64,000 nucleotides of DNA from Darksidea phi (Eukaryota > Ascomycota > Dothideomycetes > Pleosporales > Lentitheciaceae). Numbering within the stretch: position 1 is the first letter of the stretch; each line of letters starts with the position of its first letter. The DNA lies in assembly GCA_030770425.1 (NCBI GenBank), contig JASJFT010000224.1, positions 1 to 64,000 on the forward strand. Reading direction: 5' to 3'. The translations under genes and the position numbers were made by a program. Shown here one piece after another: positions 1-11,917 of this stretch. The notes beneath the pieces are model-generated. The model was not told the origin of the DNA. It worked only from the letters and a program-made list of their open reading frames with translations, and did not search any database.

Positions 1-57
1 AGGAGGAGGAGGAGGAGGAAGGAGGAGGAGGAGGAGGAGGAGGAGGAGGAGGAGGTA
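1..57. repeat. AGG trinucleotide microsatellite
   Basis: Almost pure (AGG)n interrupted by one extra A near position 19. On the minus strand it would encode a run of CTC leucine codons if the flanking reading frame is really coding. Confidence 0.9.
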
Positions 58-605
58 GAAGATGCGGGTGGTGGTGGTCAGTTTGAGGGGTTTGTCGTCG
101 TGGATGTAAGGCGGTGGGAAGCGGGTGTCGCCGTTGCGGACGGCTGTGAGGGCTGCGGCTAGGGGGGTGGGCGCCTTGTTGCTGTTGGGTTTGCGCTTTT
201 TGATGGTTGTTTGATGCAGTGGGGAGCGGGATTGACTGCTGGGATTGTGTCGGAGGGGCGGTCGAGAAGGGTGTTTTGAGTAGCTTTGTGGAGATGGGCT
301 GGGAGACCTTTCGTGCCTGCTTGGGCTCGTTGCGCGACGACGCGGACTTGCATTACGTTTGTGTGGCAGTGGTGCTGCAACGGGTTCATCGCCATATACC
401 GTTGGCTTTGGTACTTTTTTGGATCTCGATCTGCGTTCCGCGGCTTTACGAGATTTTCTTTGCCCCTGCCCGCGAGGGCATTACCCCTGTGATCGCCTTG
501 GGCGCCTTCCTCTTCCTCTTCTTTTTCTTGCTTTTGCTCCTTTACTTGCTCCTTGAACGTCTCCTTCAGCTGCTCTTTCTTCTTTCCGAACATGGGTTTG
601 GGCAT
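1..605 (-). CDS. Partial hypothetical protein running off the left edge
   Basis: I do not recognise this gene. A minus-strand frame opens at 605 with a charged start (MPKPMFGKKKEQLKETFKEQ) rich in Lys, Glu and Gln. A second frame from about 225 to 60 reads coherently (TIKKRKPNSNKAPTPLAAAL, then a Pro-rich and Thr-rich stretch) and runs into the AGG tract as poly-Leu. The two frames differ, so an intron between about 230 and 500 is likely; a candidate acceptor is the agcag read on the minus strand near 237. The 3' end lies outside the window. The opposite strand is also open (207-665) but has no recognisable domain. Strand and exon structure are uncertain. Confidence 0.3.
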
Positions 606-1558
606 GCACGGGGAGAGCTGTGTTGGGTCTCAGTGAGTAGGATGTCGAGGGTATTACTACCCTGACTCGGTTAAGGAGTCAGTATATGCTATCACGTAAC
701 TAGCATGAAGAGGTGTGTTACCATCACAGTGCACGGCCAATGTACTGATTAGCTAATGCATACAGATGAAGTTCGTCATCGATAACACCTGTTAGCTTGT
801 GCGGCTGCGAACGACTTAAGTTCTTTTGCGAAGCCCAAATTGAAGGAGCACCGAAGACGCCACCGCTACCTTGCGAGTGCCCACCGAGGACGCCACGTTG
901 CTATAGGACCTATGGACTGCTTAGCTGCCCAAGACCACGCCGAGATGATCCATCGAAATGTCCACTCTGAGACTGTCCCCGCTGTGCAGGACTTTACCTT
1001 GAGACTAACCGCCACCGTTATATGACTACCGCTCACCCGGCATTTCAAATCCATGCTGTACTCCAGATCCTTCTTGTCCCAGCATCCCGGTCGATCCCAT
1101 CGTACCCCATGAATATGCGTCCCTCTAAACCTAAGGCGTTACGGTATAACTATAAGGGCAATGGCCCGAGCCTTATGAAAGAGCCGGACTGACAATCGTA
1201 GTTAGACATCCATGGCATTGGCAATAATTAGGAGGATGGTGTGGCTGGTGACGGATTCGAGAGGAAAATCATGCTACACTGCCTGCGGTTAATGCATTTT
1301 CCAACACCCCTCACGAGACATGGGCTATGTACCCAGGTGCGCGAAAGCTTACAGGTTTGCGAAAGCTTATAGGTTTGTGGGAGAAGGAACAGTTGCAAGC
1401 GAAGTATTTCAGATTTACTAGAACAAAAACCAGTCACTCCAGTCGAAAGTGGCCGGGAGTAAAAATCCCTACGCCATCTTTGTCGCCGTTACCTCCCCTC
1501 AAGTCTGACTCCCGCTCAATTTGCCCACTCCGTAAAACTTCCCGTCCATGCACATTAC
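606..1558. other. Intergenic region
   Basis: No supported gene. It contains one copy of the dispersed repeat R1 (1131-1183). Short open frames on both strands show no domain or splice-consistent extension. Confidence 0.6.
1131..1183 (+). repeat. Dispersed repeat R1, copy 1
   Basis: A 53-nt segment beginning ctaaggcgtt matches 42999-43051 at 46 of 53 positions by eye. Six of the seven differences are transitions, as expected for an old repeat altered by RIP or deamination. No ORF is associated. Confidence 0.7.
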
Positions 1559-3596
1559 TCAAGCGTCTACGACTTTCTCATTGGTAACCGGAGCATGCTC
1601 GGCGCTAGCCACACTCCTTTTCCTCTCCTGATTGGCAGCAATGTCCGCCAAACTCATCTTCCGTGCCTCACCCGAGGCATCCACGTCGGCGAAATGCACT
1701 TGTGGGCGGAAAGCCTTGGACTTCCACGCTTTGCCCACGATGCCGTAGAGTTCATCGACTTGTTCGAGAGTAAGGCCTTTGGTCTCGTAGATCAGGAAGT
1801 AGCTAGGGTGGTGCGTTAGCATTTGGTTTGTGACGAGAAGAAGGGAAGGAAACCTACACAAAAGCGATGCAGACAAAGCAGAAGCTGCCCCAGACGAAGA
1901 AGACTTTCGACTTGAGGTTGGCGTGATCCGCATCGACCATGTAAGGCGTGCTGTACGCAATCGCCCAGTTCAACAGCCAATTGCTCGCCGTCGTCATACT
2001 CAGGCACTTCGCACGCGCCTTCAAGGGGAACAACTCGCCCGTGACAACCCACGCGACGGGACCCCACGAGCTAGCGAAGAAGAAGATGTATATGCAGACA
2101 AAAGCAATGGACGCTTTTTGAGACGCGAGATCGCTAGCAGGTGCGCCGCCAGCCTCTGAGGCGGTGCCGACGGAGCCCACGATGAATTGGCAGACGCACA
2201 TGCCGATCGCACCCATGAGAAGGAGACCACGACGCCCAAGTCTTTCGACGAGGTACAGGCCAGGGAAGGTGGAGGCGACGTTTACGGAGTTTGTAATGAC
2301 CTGGATGATGAAGGGGTTTTGGAAGCCGGCATTCTTGAAGTACTGAGTTCCATAGTAGACTAACGGCTCATTAGTTCAAGCTCCAGGTTGGAGTACAAAA
2401 TTTGGGGTTACTTACAGATGAAGTTCACACCGGTGAGTTGCTGAAGTGCTTGCAACAAGCAACCTGTCATAAGACGCTTGCCCAAAGTACCCTTGAAGCA
2501 ATCGGCGTACGTAGACTTTCCTAAACTCATCTCATACAAATGATTTGCTTGCACTTCGTTCAGCTCCTCAAGCACAGCGGGATGGTCGGCAGGCAAGCGG
2601 CGCAGCTTAGCGAGAGAGTTCGCGGCCTTGTCATACTTGTCTGTCTTGATGAGGTATCGAGGCGTCTCTGGAAGGAAGAGGAGACTGCGCCATTACGATC
2701 AGCTTCAAACCCGGCTAAAACTGAGAGTGGAGGCTTACCCAACGACCAAAATAATAGACCACAGGAATTGGACCGCGATAGGGATCCGGTACGACCCAGA
2801 ATCATTCCGGTCTTTGGTGGAATTGTTCACAATGGCTGCAAGGAAGAGACCAATGGTAATGGCGAGCTGGTACGCTCCGACGATAGTCCCCCGAATCCAC
2901 TTCGGCGCAGTCTCGGACTGATACATGGGGACTGAAAGATCGTCAGCGCTTTGACCATGACAAAGTTGCAAAAGCGACGCGACGCGGGTGGGGACCCCCG
3001 GTGGGGCCCCAAGCTCCCCACAACATATGGGAAATGAGATGCGGAAAGAGTCACTTACTCAGTGCAGAAACGAGACCGACACCATAACCGGCAAAGAATC
3101 GTCCTGCGATGAACAGAGGCTGCTCGGTAGCAGCAGTTTGCAGGATAACACCAAGGTTAAAGACTACGCCAGTAGCTACCATCAGGCCCAATCGGCGACC
3201 CATGAGGTCGCCAAAAGGCGCAGCGGTAAGCGCGCCAAAAAAGGTTCCAGCGGAGAGAATGGATACGATGAGAGAATCTTGGGAGGCGGTGAGCTCGGGT
3301 TCGCCTTTGGCGTTCACTTCGGTCGCGAATCCGTGGAGCCAGTACGGCATGGCCAGGATACCGGAGATGGTGCCCGTGTCATATCTACGGTGGTGTCAGA
3401 GCGCCGACTTGCTTATGTGAGGGTGGTGTCTACGGACCCGAAGAGGACACCTCCAAAGGCGACAAAGAGACCGATGACGATGGCTGGCCTAGGATGCGTT
3501 AGTTGGTACTGTGTAGCCAGCGCAAGAAGAGTGCAGAGCTCACCATGATTTGCCGGGGACATCGGCCGGCTTGGTGAGCATGAACTTGCCCGGCAT
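1559..3596 (-). CDS. MFS sugar transporter (hexose transporter family)
   Basis: Plasma-membrane monosaccharide transporter of the major facilitator superfamily, sugar porter (HXT/STP) family. Seven exons join in frame: 3596-3544, 3488-3438, 3384-3059, 2931-2739, 2684-2416, 2359-1858 and 1802-1559, giving 545 residues, normal for the family. Diagnostic motifs follow in order: GYDTGTISGI in helix 1, GRRLGL after helix 2, the PETPRYLIK signature, QQLTGVNFIFYYGT in helix 7, LVERLGRRGL, WVVTGELFPLKARAK, and the cytoplasmic ETKGLTLEQVDELY. The start chosen is the first ATG (MPGKFMLTKPADVPGK), whose short exon splices directly into helix 1. Exon 5 begins at an acceptor that restores the LLFLPETPRYL segment. 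The substrate cannot be read from sequence. Confidence 0.93.
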
Positions 3597-5484
3597 CTTG
3601 TCGTCGTCGTGCGATGACCAGATATTCTGAGGGGTGGGTATGCAACAACTTTTCGCAAAACACCCGGCGCGCATCCGCTCTTTATCTGACCCAGCAATAT
3701 CGTACCAAGAACCAGCCCCGCAGACGGGCCAGCACTGCTAACCCTGTAGCGGCAGGGTTGCAGCGACCATCGCATCGCATCGGCACCTCCTTGAAGGAGC
3801 ACCTCGTGCCTCAGCAGGAAAACCAATCCCCGGCCGGAGGCTAGACGCCACGCTACGCAAATGGCTGGGGTAGGCCCTTCTCGCCGGCCAGTGGGAAGAG
3901 AAATCGGCAGAGGCAGATGCAGCCCCCTACCCCAGATCCGACGCGCATGCCAACGGGGTTGACCACCTAGGTCATCACATGCGACGAATAGGGGCGCCAT
4001 CGGTACTGGGTGACAAAGAAACGTCCTGGCACCGTGGCGCCGAGTATCCATGGGAACAAGCGAACCGACTACGCGAAATCTCGTACGCACGAGATGCCCA
4101 TAGGCTTCTCTTCCTCGCGCCATCTTGCCTCTTGCGTCATGCCGAAGAACGAACACACACATCCCACAGACATCTCTGCTTCACCACCAACACCAACACC
4201 AACGCCAACGCCAACCCATACGCCCACACGCCCCTACGTCCATCCGTCCCCCGCCATTCTTTCCGAGCATGCGGGAAATGCTGCAGGACGCCGTCCCAAG
4301 CGGCGGCAGCCGACATCCGGCCAATAGAGAGAATTGTTGGCCTGCACGGCGGCGACCAAGCAGGACGTCGGAGGATCGGACGAATGCCATGTCGCCAAGC
4401 CAGCATGGGCATGCGAAAGCTTTGCCAGGTTCTTGGACGCGCAGCACAGACCTGTCCACACGATGGAAGACGTCATGTTGCTGACGCCCCCTTCGTGGCG
4501 CGCAGAGAAAATTCTTCCCCCCCCGAGGCCTGACGAGCTGCGATGCAACGGTGAGCCGAAACATCAAAACATCGAATGCTCAGCGGTAGTTCTCGACCCC
4601 GGGCTTCCCGCCTCGAACAACGACATACCAATACCGCAAGCATTCACCCACCTACCTCCATTGTTTCTCCAACCCGTTTCCATCTCATAATGCTGATCCC
4701 ATGACCACCTCTCTAAACGCAGCCCGAGCCGAATAGCGCAGCCCGAGCCGAATAGATAAGCCGCATTATAATGTTTCAGGTGGCGCTCCTGGTCGCCCCC
4801 AACCGTAGCACATGGTCGGTCCTCGGCGATTGCTTGCTGACGCTTGGGTCCAACAGGTTGTGGAGACTCCATGGGGCACGGGGGAGACTACTCATGTAAT
4901 CAACTCGTCAGCCGAGGTCAGCCAAGGTTCGCAAGCCCCCCTAGCGGGCAACCTTCCTTATCCGACACCCATCTCGTCTTCATAACATGGCCTGAGCATT
5001 GTGCATGGTGCGATGGGGTCTCGCCACCATCAGGTGCTCGGGGTTTCCACACCACATCCGTCCTACTCCAAACAACAGCGCTCGCAACAGCTCTCCCACG
5101 GGTGCAAACTACCGGTAACGCATCTCTGCGGCTGAAATTCGCTACAACAACGGAGGCGCCGATGTCACGGAAATGACGCGCGCTAGGTTGCTCCATACAT
5201 GGACTAATCTGTACACTACGGCTGTATTTCGGTATCAACACCATCGTCCATGGCTTGTACTTGGGATGGCTTGTGCTTGGGCTAGGTATCCCAGATTCTA
5301 TCGAAGTCTAGCTCGGTTCTAGGGGAAGCTGCATCTGAGATCGCCGGTCAAATTCGCGGAAGGATTCCAGCCGGCCAAGGTAAAGCGACGATCTGCCGCA
5401 CCAAGAGCACAATGCTATCAAGCGTGGAATCAAAACTTCTATTTCGATTCTACACTACAAGGGTGTACCAAGGACTGGTGATGA
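3597..5484. other. Intergenic region with simple repeats
   Basis: About 1.9 kb upstream of the sugar transporter and downstream of NOP2. It holds a degenerate hexamer run (4184-4216, accaac/gccaac type) and a 19-nt tandem duplication (4718-4755). Open frames overlap on both strands without recognisable domains, so no gene is called. Confidence 0.6.
4718..4755 (+). repeat. Perfect 19-nt tandem duplication
   Basis: The unit cgcagcccgagccgaatag occurs twice head to tail with no mismatch, which suggests a recent local slippage or duplication. Confidence 0.95.
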
Positions 5485-7626
5485 CTATGTTGACTTCCTC
5501 TTCTTGCCCTCGCTCTTTCTCGAAGCTTTTGTCGGCTTCGACTTCGTTCCATTGATCTCCCCATTCACACCATCGACCTTTTTGGCAGCCTTCTCCGCTT
5601 TATGCACTTCCTTCGTAGAAACGCTACCTTTCTGCGCTTCTGCCTTGGCACCCTCAACATTTCCCTTCTTTGCATTCCCAGGCACAGCCTTGGGATTCTT
5701 CCCCTTCCTCCTCAACTGCGCTCTCTCTGCGCGTTCCATGTATACCCGATCCTCCTCCTCATCCCAGCCGCCAAAGTCCGATTCTTCCTTGTCCTCTTCG
5801 TCAACAATCGGCGCCTTGTTGACATATTCCTCCTCCACCGGCGCCGAGCTGTCCTTGCTCGACTTGCCATTCGCACCAGAAACTCCATTCGCGAGAACAG
5901 CATTGGCCGGCGTGGGTCCAATCTTCTTGAATTTGGCAACGAAGAAACCATCGACGTTGTAAGTGTGCGGGTAGTATCTCCGCGTCGTCTTCATCGAAGG
6001 ATGGAAGATCTTGCCTCCTATCCTTGTGAAGCCTTCTTTGCCGAATTGAAGACCTGTTTCCACCAGTTTGACATTGGGTCGCTTGTTCAGGGCGTATTGC
6101 ACGACTTGCTCGTTCTCTTCGACCGTGACCGAACAGGTAGAGTAAACGATGTAGCCGCCCGTCTTGCTATGGTGATCCACCGAGTCGATAGCCGCGAGGA
6201 CAAGCTGTTTTTGTAGATGCGGCAACTTCATGAAGTCGGCTTCAGTCTTGTTAGTCTTGACGCTGGCATCCTTTGCAATGACACCGGTACCCGAGCAGGG
6301 CGCATCGAGAAGCACTCTGTCAAAGCCGCCCATGACCTTCGGAAACTCCAGCGCAGAGTAGTTACAGACGATTGTGTTCCTGACACCCAGACGATGTATG
6401 TTACCGATAAGACCTTTCGAACGCTCCTTGCTTGCGTCATTTGCGAAGATGCACCCCGTGTTTTTCATCAAAGCAGCTATATGCGTTGTTTTACCACCGG
6501 GGGCGGCAGCCATATCGAGCACTCGCTCATTCTCCTGCGGTGCAAGGGCCATGACGGGAAGAAAAGAAGAAGCAGCCTGGAGGATGTAGTGGCCGGCAAG
6601 GTACTCTGGAGTAGCACCGAGTGGAACCTGGGCGTCGAAGATCTGGAGGCCGACCTTGCTCCACTTGCCCACTGGCTCTAGTTGTACACCGCGGTTGATG
6701 AGCGATTGTGCAAGTTCTCTTCTGTGTGTCCGCAGGCTGTTCGTTCGAATGACGATGGGTCGGGGGGTTTCGTTGGCTTCGAAGAAGGCGAAGGCTTCGC
6801 GGGCGGGGAAGAGGCCGAGGAGCTTGTCAGCCAGAAACTCTGAGTAGCCATAGTATGCGCAGATATCCTTCAGTAACTGAGCGCGGTACTCTGTTCTTGA
6901 TCGCCCTTCTTCAGCCATGTTCTTGAAGTCCTCGATTACCCGTATCGTATCGTTGATCCGTGTCCGCAGAAGCTGTAGATCTTGTGTCGCAAGATTCGTT
7001 ATCGGCCTGCCCTCCTCTTCGTCGTCATCCAACACCTGCGGCTTGTCGCCCGCAATGTTCGTTTGCATGTTTGCCTCCTCTAGCTCAGCCTGTGCCTCTG
7101 CATCTTCGATAGCTTTCTGCATATCGAGCTTGCGACTGAGTCCCTCGATGTTCGCTGCCGTAAGCTTCTCCTCAACATCGTCCTCGTCCTCGTCATCCGA
7201 CCACATCCCGACCCTCTTCACCTCCGTATCCGAATCCATAACGTCGTCAGAGTCCCCAAAGTCGTCTTCCAATTCCTCCGACTCCGATGCACTGCCCAGC
7301 GCATCGAGACCCGTGACATTCACGCCATCAAGTTCCGCCTCCGCAATGTCCGAATCATCAAGACCGTCCACATCGTCAGACAGCTCCTCGTCATCCGAGG
7401 ACGGCGGCGGCACAAACTTCTTCACCGATTTCGCCTTGCTCTTCGCACCCGCTCCATTGACCGATGCAGGCTGTCTAGACGCAGGCTTCGGCGCCTTCAC
7501 ATTCGTTTTCCGCTTCTTCACAGGCTTCTCGGGCGGCGGCGGTGCGTCTTTGCGTTTTCTGGTAACTTTGGATTCGTCCAATGGTGGCGGCGGGCCTTGC
7601 TTTATCATGCGGCGCCCCTTTCCCAT
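5485..7626 (-). CDS. NOP2: 25S rRNA (cytosine-C5)-methyltransferase Nop2
   Basis: Nucleolar SAM-dependent RNA m5C methyltransferase of the NOL1/NOP2/NSUN family, needed for 60S subunit biogenesis. Single exon, 713 residues, close to fungal Nop2 length. Residues 1-200 form a low-complexity tail with Lys-rich nuclear-localisation patches and Asp/Glu runs. The Nop2 N-terminal region and PUA-like part (about 215-350) precede the Rossmann methyltransferase. Visible motifs: SAM-binding DMAAAPGGKTTH (about 371-382), DAPCSGTG (441-448, Cys444) and YSTCSV (495-500, catalytic Cys498). A Lys/Glu-rich C-terminal tail follows. The start MGKGRRMIKQGPPPP matches the basic Nop2 N-terminus. Confidence 0.97.
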   Translation of the reverse strand: MGKGRRMIKQGPPPPLDESKVTRKRKDAPPPPEKPVKKRKTNVKAPKPASRQPASVNGAGAKSKAKSVKKFVPPPSSDDEELSDDVDGLDDSDIAEAELDGVNVTGLDALGSASESEELEDDFGDSDDVMDSDTEVKRVGMWSDDEDEDDVEEKLTAANIEGLSRKLDMQKAIEDAEAQAELEEANMQTNIAGDKPQVLDDDEEEGRPITNLATQDLQLLRTRINDTIRVIEDFKNMAEEGRSRTEYRAQLLKDICAYYGYSEFLADKLLGLFPAREAFAFFEANETPRPIVIRTNSLRTHRRELAQSLINRGVQLEPVGKWSKVGLQIFDAQVPLGATPEYLAGHYILQAASSFLPVMALAPQENERVLDMAAAPGGKTTHIAALMKNTGCIFANDASKERSKGLIGNIHRLGVRNTIVCNYSALEFPKVMGGFDRVLLDAPCSGTGVIAKDASVKTNKTEADFMKLPHLQKQLVLAAIDSVDHHSKTGGYIVYSTCSVTVEENEQVVQYALNKRPNVKLVETGLQFGKEGFTRIGGKIFHPSMKTTRRYYPHTYNVDGFFVAKFKKIGPTPANAVLANGVSGANGKSSKDSSAPVEEEYVNKAPIVDEEDKEESDFGGWDEEEDRVYMERAERAQLRRKGKNPKAVPGNAKKGNVEGAKAEAQKGSVSTKEVHKAEKAAKKVDGVNGEINGTKSKPTKASRKSEGKKRKST

Positions 7627-7960
7627 CTTGAATATGTAGCAAGGTGGTGATGTATGCTAGACTCGGAAATTCAAGCTGTGCAAAAAGTCGACCCGCAGAA
7701 ATTTTGGCGATTTTGGCGGGAGCTGTCTTACCGCCTTCGGGGTTTCGGCGCTCTTCTGCCGATGGCTGCATTGTCCCGCAACACCAAAGCGTCATCGTTG
7801 CTTTCCCACTAAACGAGCTTCTTCTAGCGTTGATCGGCCTCGCTTTGCTCAACTTCAATACCCTTCAATCGTTATTCTTGCATAGTGCGCCTCCTTCCTG
7901 CAGCATATACCGGCACCCGAGTTCTCTACACACGGCCCTCCCAAGTCTTTCGCACCCACC

Positions 7961-8733
7961 ATGTCGGAGCTCAGCTTCTGCAAATCGTACCTCGCCGCAC
8001 TCGATAGCCGCCCTATAAAGCTGTCCTCAGATCACGTTGCCGATGCGCGACAATACCCTTCCGGCGCCGTGGTACGTAGCTACTAGTACCCATCCCGCCG
8101 GACCCCTCTATACCCCGCCAGTTTTTATCACTTGGACGATATTGACCACGATTACAGTTCATCCTCCCTCGATTACCTGCGCCGCATCCCCAGCGTCCAA
8201 ACCCCAAGGCCTCTACCGTCGATGCCTCATCATCCACCCTCACCATAACCCTCAAGCCCATGAAACCGAGCTCGCCAACCGTCCCCCTTTCAAACATCGA
8301 CCCCGCCAAAACATCAGTCTTTGATCTCAAATCTAGCTACGCGACCTCGACCTCGATACCCGCTACCAAGATAAAAATTCTTTACAAAAAGAAACCCGTG
8401 ACAGACAGCAAAACCATTGCAGAGGTCATAGGCGGCGATGCGGACCAGGACGTCGAATTCGGCGTGATGGTGATGGGTGGTGCGGTAGCGGGAGGAACGT
8501 CGGTAACGAGTCCGCCGGCTGCGGCGCCGAGTGAGGCGGAGAAGGGGCTGGCGGATCCGAAATATGAGGGAGGGGGAGTGGTGCCGGCTGCGCAGGGTCC
8601 GAGTGGAAAGGACGTGGTTAACGAGGAGTTCTGGGACGACTTGAAGGGTTTCCTTGTGCAGCGGATACGGGATGAGAAGGAAGGGGAGAGACTGGTGGGT
8701 GTGTTCAAGAATGCTTGGGAGAAGGATAGGTAG
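7961..8733 (+). CDS. GET5: Get5/Mdy2-like ubiquitin-fold protein (GET pathway)
   Basis: Probable cytosolic component of the Get4-Get5 complex that hands tail-anchored proteins to Get3. Exon 1 (7961-8071, MSELSFCKSYLAALDSRP) splices through an 86-nt intron (gtacgt donor, attacag acceptor) into exon 2 (8158-8733), giving 228 residues. The N-terminal segment resembles the Get5 N-terminal Get4-binding region. About residues 60-130 look like the ubiquitin-like fold (TITLKPMKPS, SVFDLKSSYA, KIKILYKKKPVTDSKTI). An Ala/Gly/Pro linker follows, then a short helical C-terminal segment (EEFWDDLKGFLVQRIRDE), as in the Get5 homodimerisation domain. The short first exon and its splice fix the start. It is convergently placed to the F-box gene. 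Family assignment is by motif memory only. Confidence 0.8.
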
Positions 8734-9258
8734 GTTGAACATCAACGGGGAGCTTCGTTGGCGGGTTGGAGAAGAGAGGAGCCTCACCATCATATACTGG
8801 ACTGTGTAAGCGTACAAAGGACGTCAGAGAGCGTATAAGCCACACGCAAATGTAGCATGATACCATTTGGAACGTTGAAGAGAAATACCATCCCATCACC
8901 GTTATTTGGAAGTACAAATTGAATCGCATTTACGAGACAGTGTAACCTCTAGTAGAAGGCAGCAGGCATGAACCCCCCTGTAGATACTAGATACGCTTTA
9001 CTGATTGTTTCATCCTAATAGTAGAAAATGACTTAAGTTATGAATTACATTGTCATCACAAGATAGGATAGCCTTTAGTATTGTTTGGATTTTCGCAGTG
9101 CGAGTCTCTTCTGTAAGGTCCGCACGAAACACAGAGAGAGTTTGTGCACAGGAGGTGCTATACCCACACCTTATGCACGAAAATAGAGCGGTAAAGCTGT
9201 ACATAGTACCGTCGATCATAAGAGATGTTCAGTAGCCTTTAGTATAAGGCATTAGGTA
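8734..9258. other. Intergenic region carrying repeat R2
   Basis: No gene seen. Most of 9071-9235 is a copy of dispersed repeat R2 (other copy at 35591-35725). Confidence 0.6.
9071..9235 (+). repeat. Dispersed repeat R2, copy 1
   Basis: Shares ordered blocks with 35591-35725: ctttagt, gtctctt-tgtaagg-ccgcacgaaaca, gagtttgt, aggtgctata, atagtac-atc-ta-g. This copy carries an extra insert of about 35 nt between aggtgctata and gtacatagtacc. Non-coding transposon or MITE-like remnant of unknown class. Confidence 0.75.
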
Positions 9259-10501
9259 CTAACACCCCTCTAAAGCTTCGATGACCCTGTTGTGCCCAGA
9301 CTTCATGACATGTTTGGTGCCAATGAATGCTGTCAGCCAGTGACGATATCCCATCTGTCGCCCCGTGAATCCTAACAAGTCCTTGATATCATAGAGCGTA
9401 ATGCCACTAACAACAACATCTCTATGCTAAGCCTCATTCTCTAAGTCTGAAAAAGCCACCATTTCGGCACATGTGAGGATACTGGGGAGACTTGGTCGTG
9501 CCACGGTTACTTTCTAACCACAGATTCTGAGCTGGTGCACACCATGCAAAGTGCTCCAAGAAGCCCTCGCGCGAATACACTATATCGCGAACGTCGGCGG
9601 TCCATGCTCTTTCAGAGTTGGTCTTATCTTCGACGGCGACTTGACAGCCGGCACAAGACACGCCGTTTTCGATTTGACCAGTTTGCGGATTGTAGCTGGG
9701 CAACGCACAGCAGGCCATGAAAGTGGGGATGGGTTGTATGCGGAGTTTATCCAGCATACCTAGCGTTGGTTCGACTCCAGCATTTTCGTCACGATAGGCT
9801 GATAGAGCAGACCGTGTAGGAACAATAGGCATTGGCCTCGAGTGTGGGCGTTCAACCATGGTATACATACCCGGAATCGTGGTGAGTTTGGGGAGCTTAC
9901 CGAGTGATTCCTTTGAGAGCCGGAGAACTCGCTTGGCTCTGGCGGCGGTCGTGATGCGAATTTCAGGAGCATCCTCCTGGAGGCAATACGAACAACATCG
10001 AATCCACGTCGGTAAATAGACAAGGTCGCCGTACCCGTCTTCACAAAGCGAGCATGTTTGCGTACAGAGAAGGCGGTAGAAGTTCCGCAATGTGACACCC
10101 GCGGCTGATCGTGTTCGCAGTAGCGCACAGAGGGGATTGAGGGCGTGTGTGGTAACGATCTGATATTCATGAAGTGCATTGAGTATCTGCCGTGCCCGAG
10201 CGTTGGTCTGGCGGAAGCGAAATATTGACGCGATGTCTAGCTGGAGACAGATTTGGCTGATGAGTTCAAGTGGGAGTCTGTCAAGCTCTCCAAGCGTGGT
10301 AGTCGGCTCGTGGAAGGTAGATAGAATCGACGTGATAACGGTGGTATGTGTTCGGGGTGGGAACCATATAACTGCGAGATCAAAGTCTCTCCGGTGATAC
10401 GCGCTAGCCTCGAGAATGGCGTCCGATTCTTCCGGCAGGAAAGAATATGGCGCCTTGGAACGATATCGAGGGAGTAGAGCCTTAGTCGGGTGCGGCGTCA
10501 T
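9259..10501 (-). CDS. F-box domain protein
   Basis: Likely substrate adaptor of an SCF-type ubiquitin ligase. The reading frame from 10501 to 9434 encodes 355 residues. An F-box lies at about 74-115 (LDRLPLELISQICLQLDIAS, then FRFRQTNARARQILN). Downstream is a Cys-rich segment (TQTCSLCEDGYGD, then RCCSYCLQED) that may bind a metal. A second frame directly downstream, 9430-9259, reads coherently (DVVVSGITLYDIKDLLGF through HNRVIEALEGC, then stop). Either a 61-nt intron joins it (donor gtatcc after TKSPQ, acceptor gcatag) or the gene is frameshifted in the ttttt run after CRNGGFF. The span here includes that tail; the uninterrupted ORF stops at 9434. The ligase target is unknown. Confidence 0.78.
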
Positions 10502-11917
10502 GATTCAGAGTCTAGATATGACAGGAACTGGGCGTTGCGACTTCGGACGAGCTTCCTTGGTCAGGCTGCGAAGTAGGTCAAGCGTGTCGCCTATTAAACC
10601 AGAAATGTATTGTTGTATGCGGTTTTATTTATCACTGGTGGATGAGCACATGACGTATGGAGGGACTTGACTGGCGCGTTCTCCGAAGTCAGGTATGCCC
10701 GATTCGGCCGACGCGGCGCGGACTCTCGCTTCGCGTCACCCCAGGTCCGTATCTTAACTTTGTCACTGTCTACGTTTACCTAGTCCGCTGATATAGATAA
10801 CGTTCCAAATGTGTTCTTTCATAGCTGCTAAAAACAGGTCCTGCACCTCATCCGGACTGGTGAACGACCTCTGCCTACAGACCTAGCCATCGACCCCTCA
10901 GGACATCCCTCGGAAATGCTCGGTGTCCTTTCCAACAAGTTGTATCACGTCACCACCCAAAAAACAAGGCGGTGAAAATTTCCCCAAGGCTAACGCTTCC
11001 ATCGTGCGTAACAGCAAGAAGTCCGCCCACGAAATTAGGCCTAGCTCGTTGCGACATGACGAACCAAAGGGCGCAGCAGAAGCGAATGTCGATGTGCGAG
11101 ACAGTGGTGCTTTTTGTATAAGACAATAGGCACCGACACCCCTCTGGATCAGCTTTGCCGACTTCGCACCCCACAGAAGCGAATACCATCTATCTTCTGA
11201 CGTTTGGTCTGGTACATTTATCCCAATCTTCCACGTCTTAGCAACCAAAGTCAAATTCTTGCTATTAGCATCTTCGAAACCCATATCTCGGGCAACTCAC
11301 CCCTTCCGCACATGTGTAGGATACAACTAACGCAGGTATAGACGATCAGAGATGTGCATTTCGAACATTATTCAGTATACGTGTGGCTGTAAAAGGGAGA
11401 TGCACTTCGAACAGTATGCGGCAAGGCAGGGTAACCAACGTTGAATGCCAACCAGTGCAGAAAAGGCATGGCATAGATGCGACCAATTATTGTTCGAGGC
11501 ACTTGGTCAAACCCGATGCACCAGTCAAATACTACGAGCTAGATGGAATTCGGCTTGATGAAATTGTCGGTTTCTTGAATGTGGGTGACAGATCGATGGC
11601 GATAATTTCCACGACACGGGCGGGTTGCCATGGTGTCAACACCGGTTCTAGAAGGGAATTTGAAGTAACTAGGGACAGCAGTTAGGTTGAAGCTCATCTG
11701 TATGAGCATTGACGCGCTGACTGCAAAAAGACTGGCCAGTATCATCTGCATTCTTAGGTACCTAGGTATTCCATTCATCAAGGTTTCCTACCCACAATCG
11801 CCACACTACAAAAGGGAAAGCCGAGCTCAGACTCAGCCAGAACATGCTATCATATCATTTCCCAAGCTAACGCATTACCCACGTAACATTCCATCGTCGT
11901 GCGAACAGGTAGTGTGT
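10502..11917. other. Intergenic region with an unassigned minus-strand frame
   Basis: A 128-codon minus-strand frame (11284-10898) has no recognisable domain. Its sequence near 11130-11150 (aggggtgtcggtgcc...cttatac, minus strand) resembles the sequence just after the F-box tail at 9240-9270, so it may be a decayed paralogous tail. I do not call a gene. Confidence 0.4.

Noticed and set aside
6917..7639. 240-codon plus-strand frame rich in Ser
   Set aside because: Antisense shadow of the Asp/Glu/Ser-rich N-terminus of NOP2.
10898..11284. 128-codon minus-strand frame
   Set aside because: No domain, no splice logic; only a short resemblance to the flank of the F-box tail. Probably decayed sequence.
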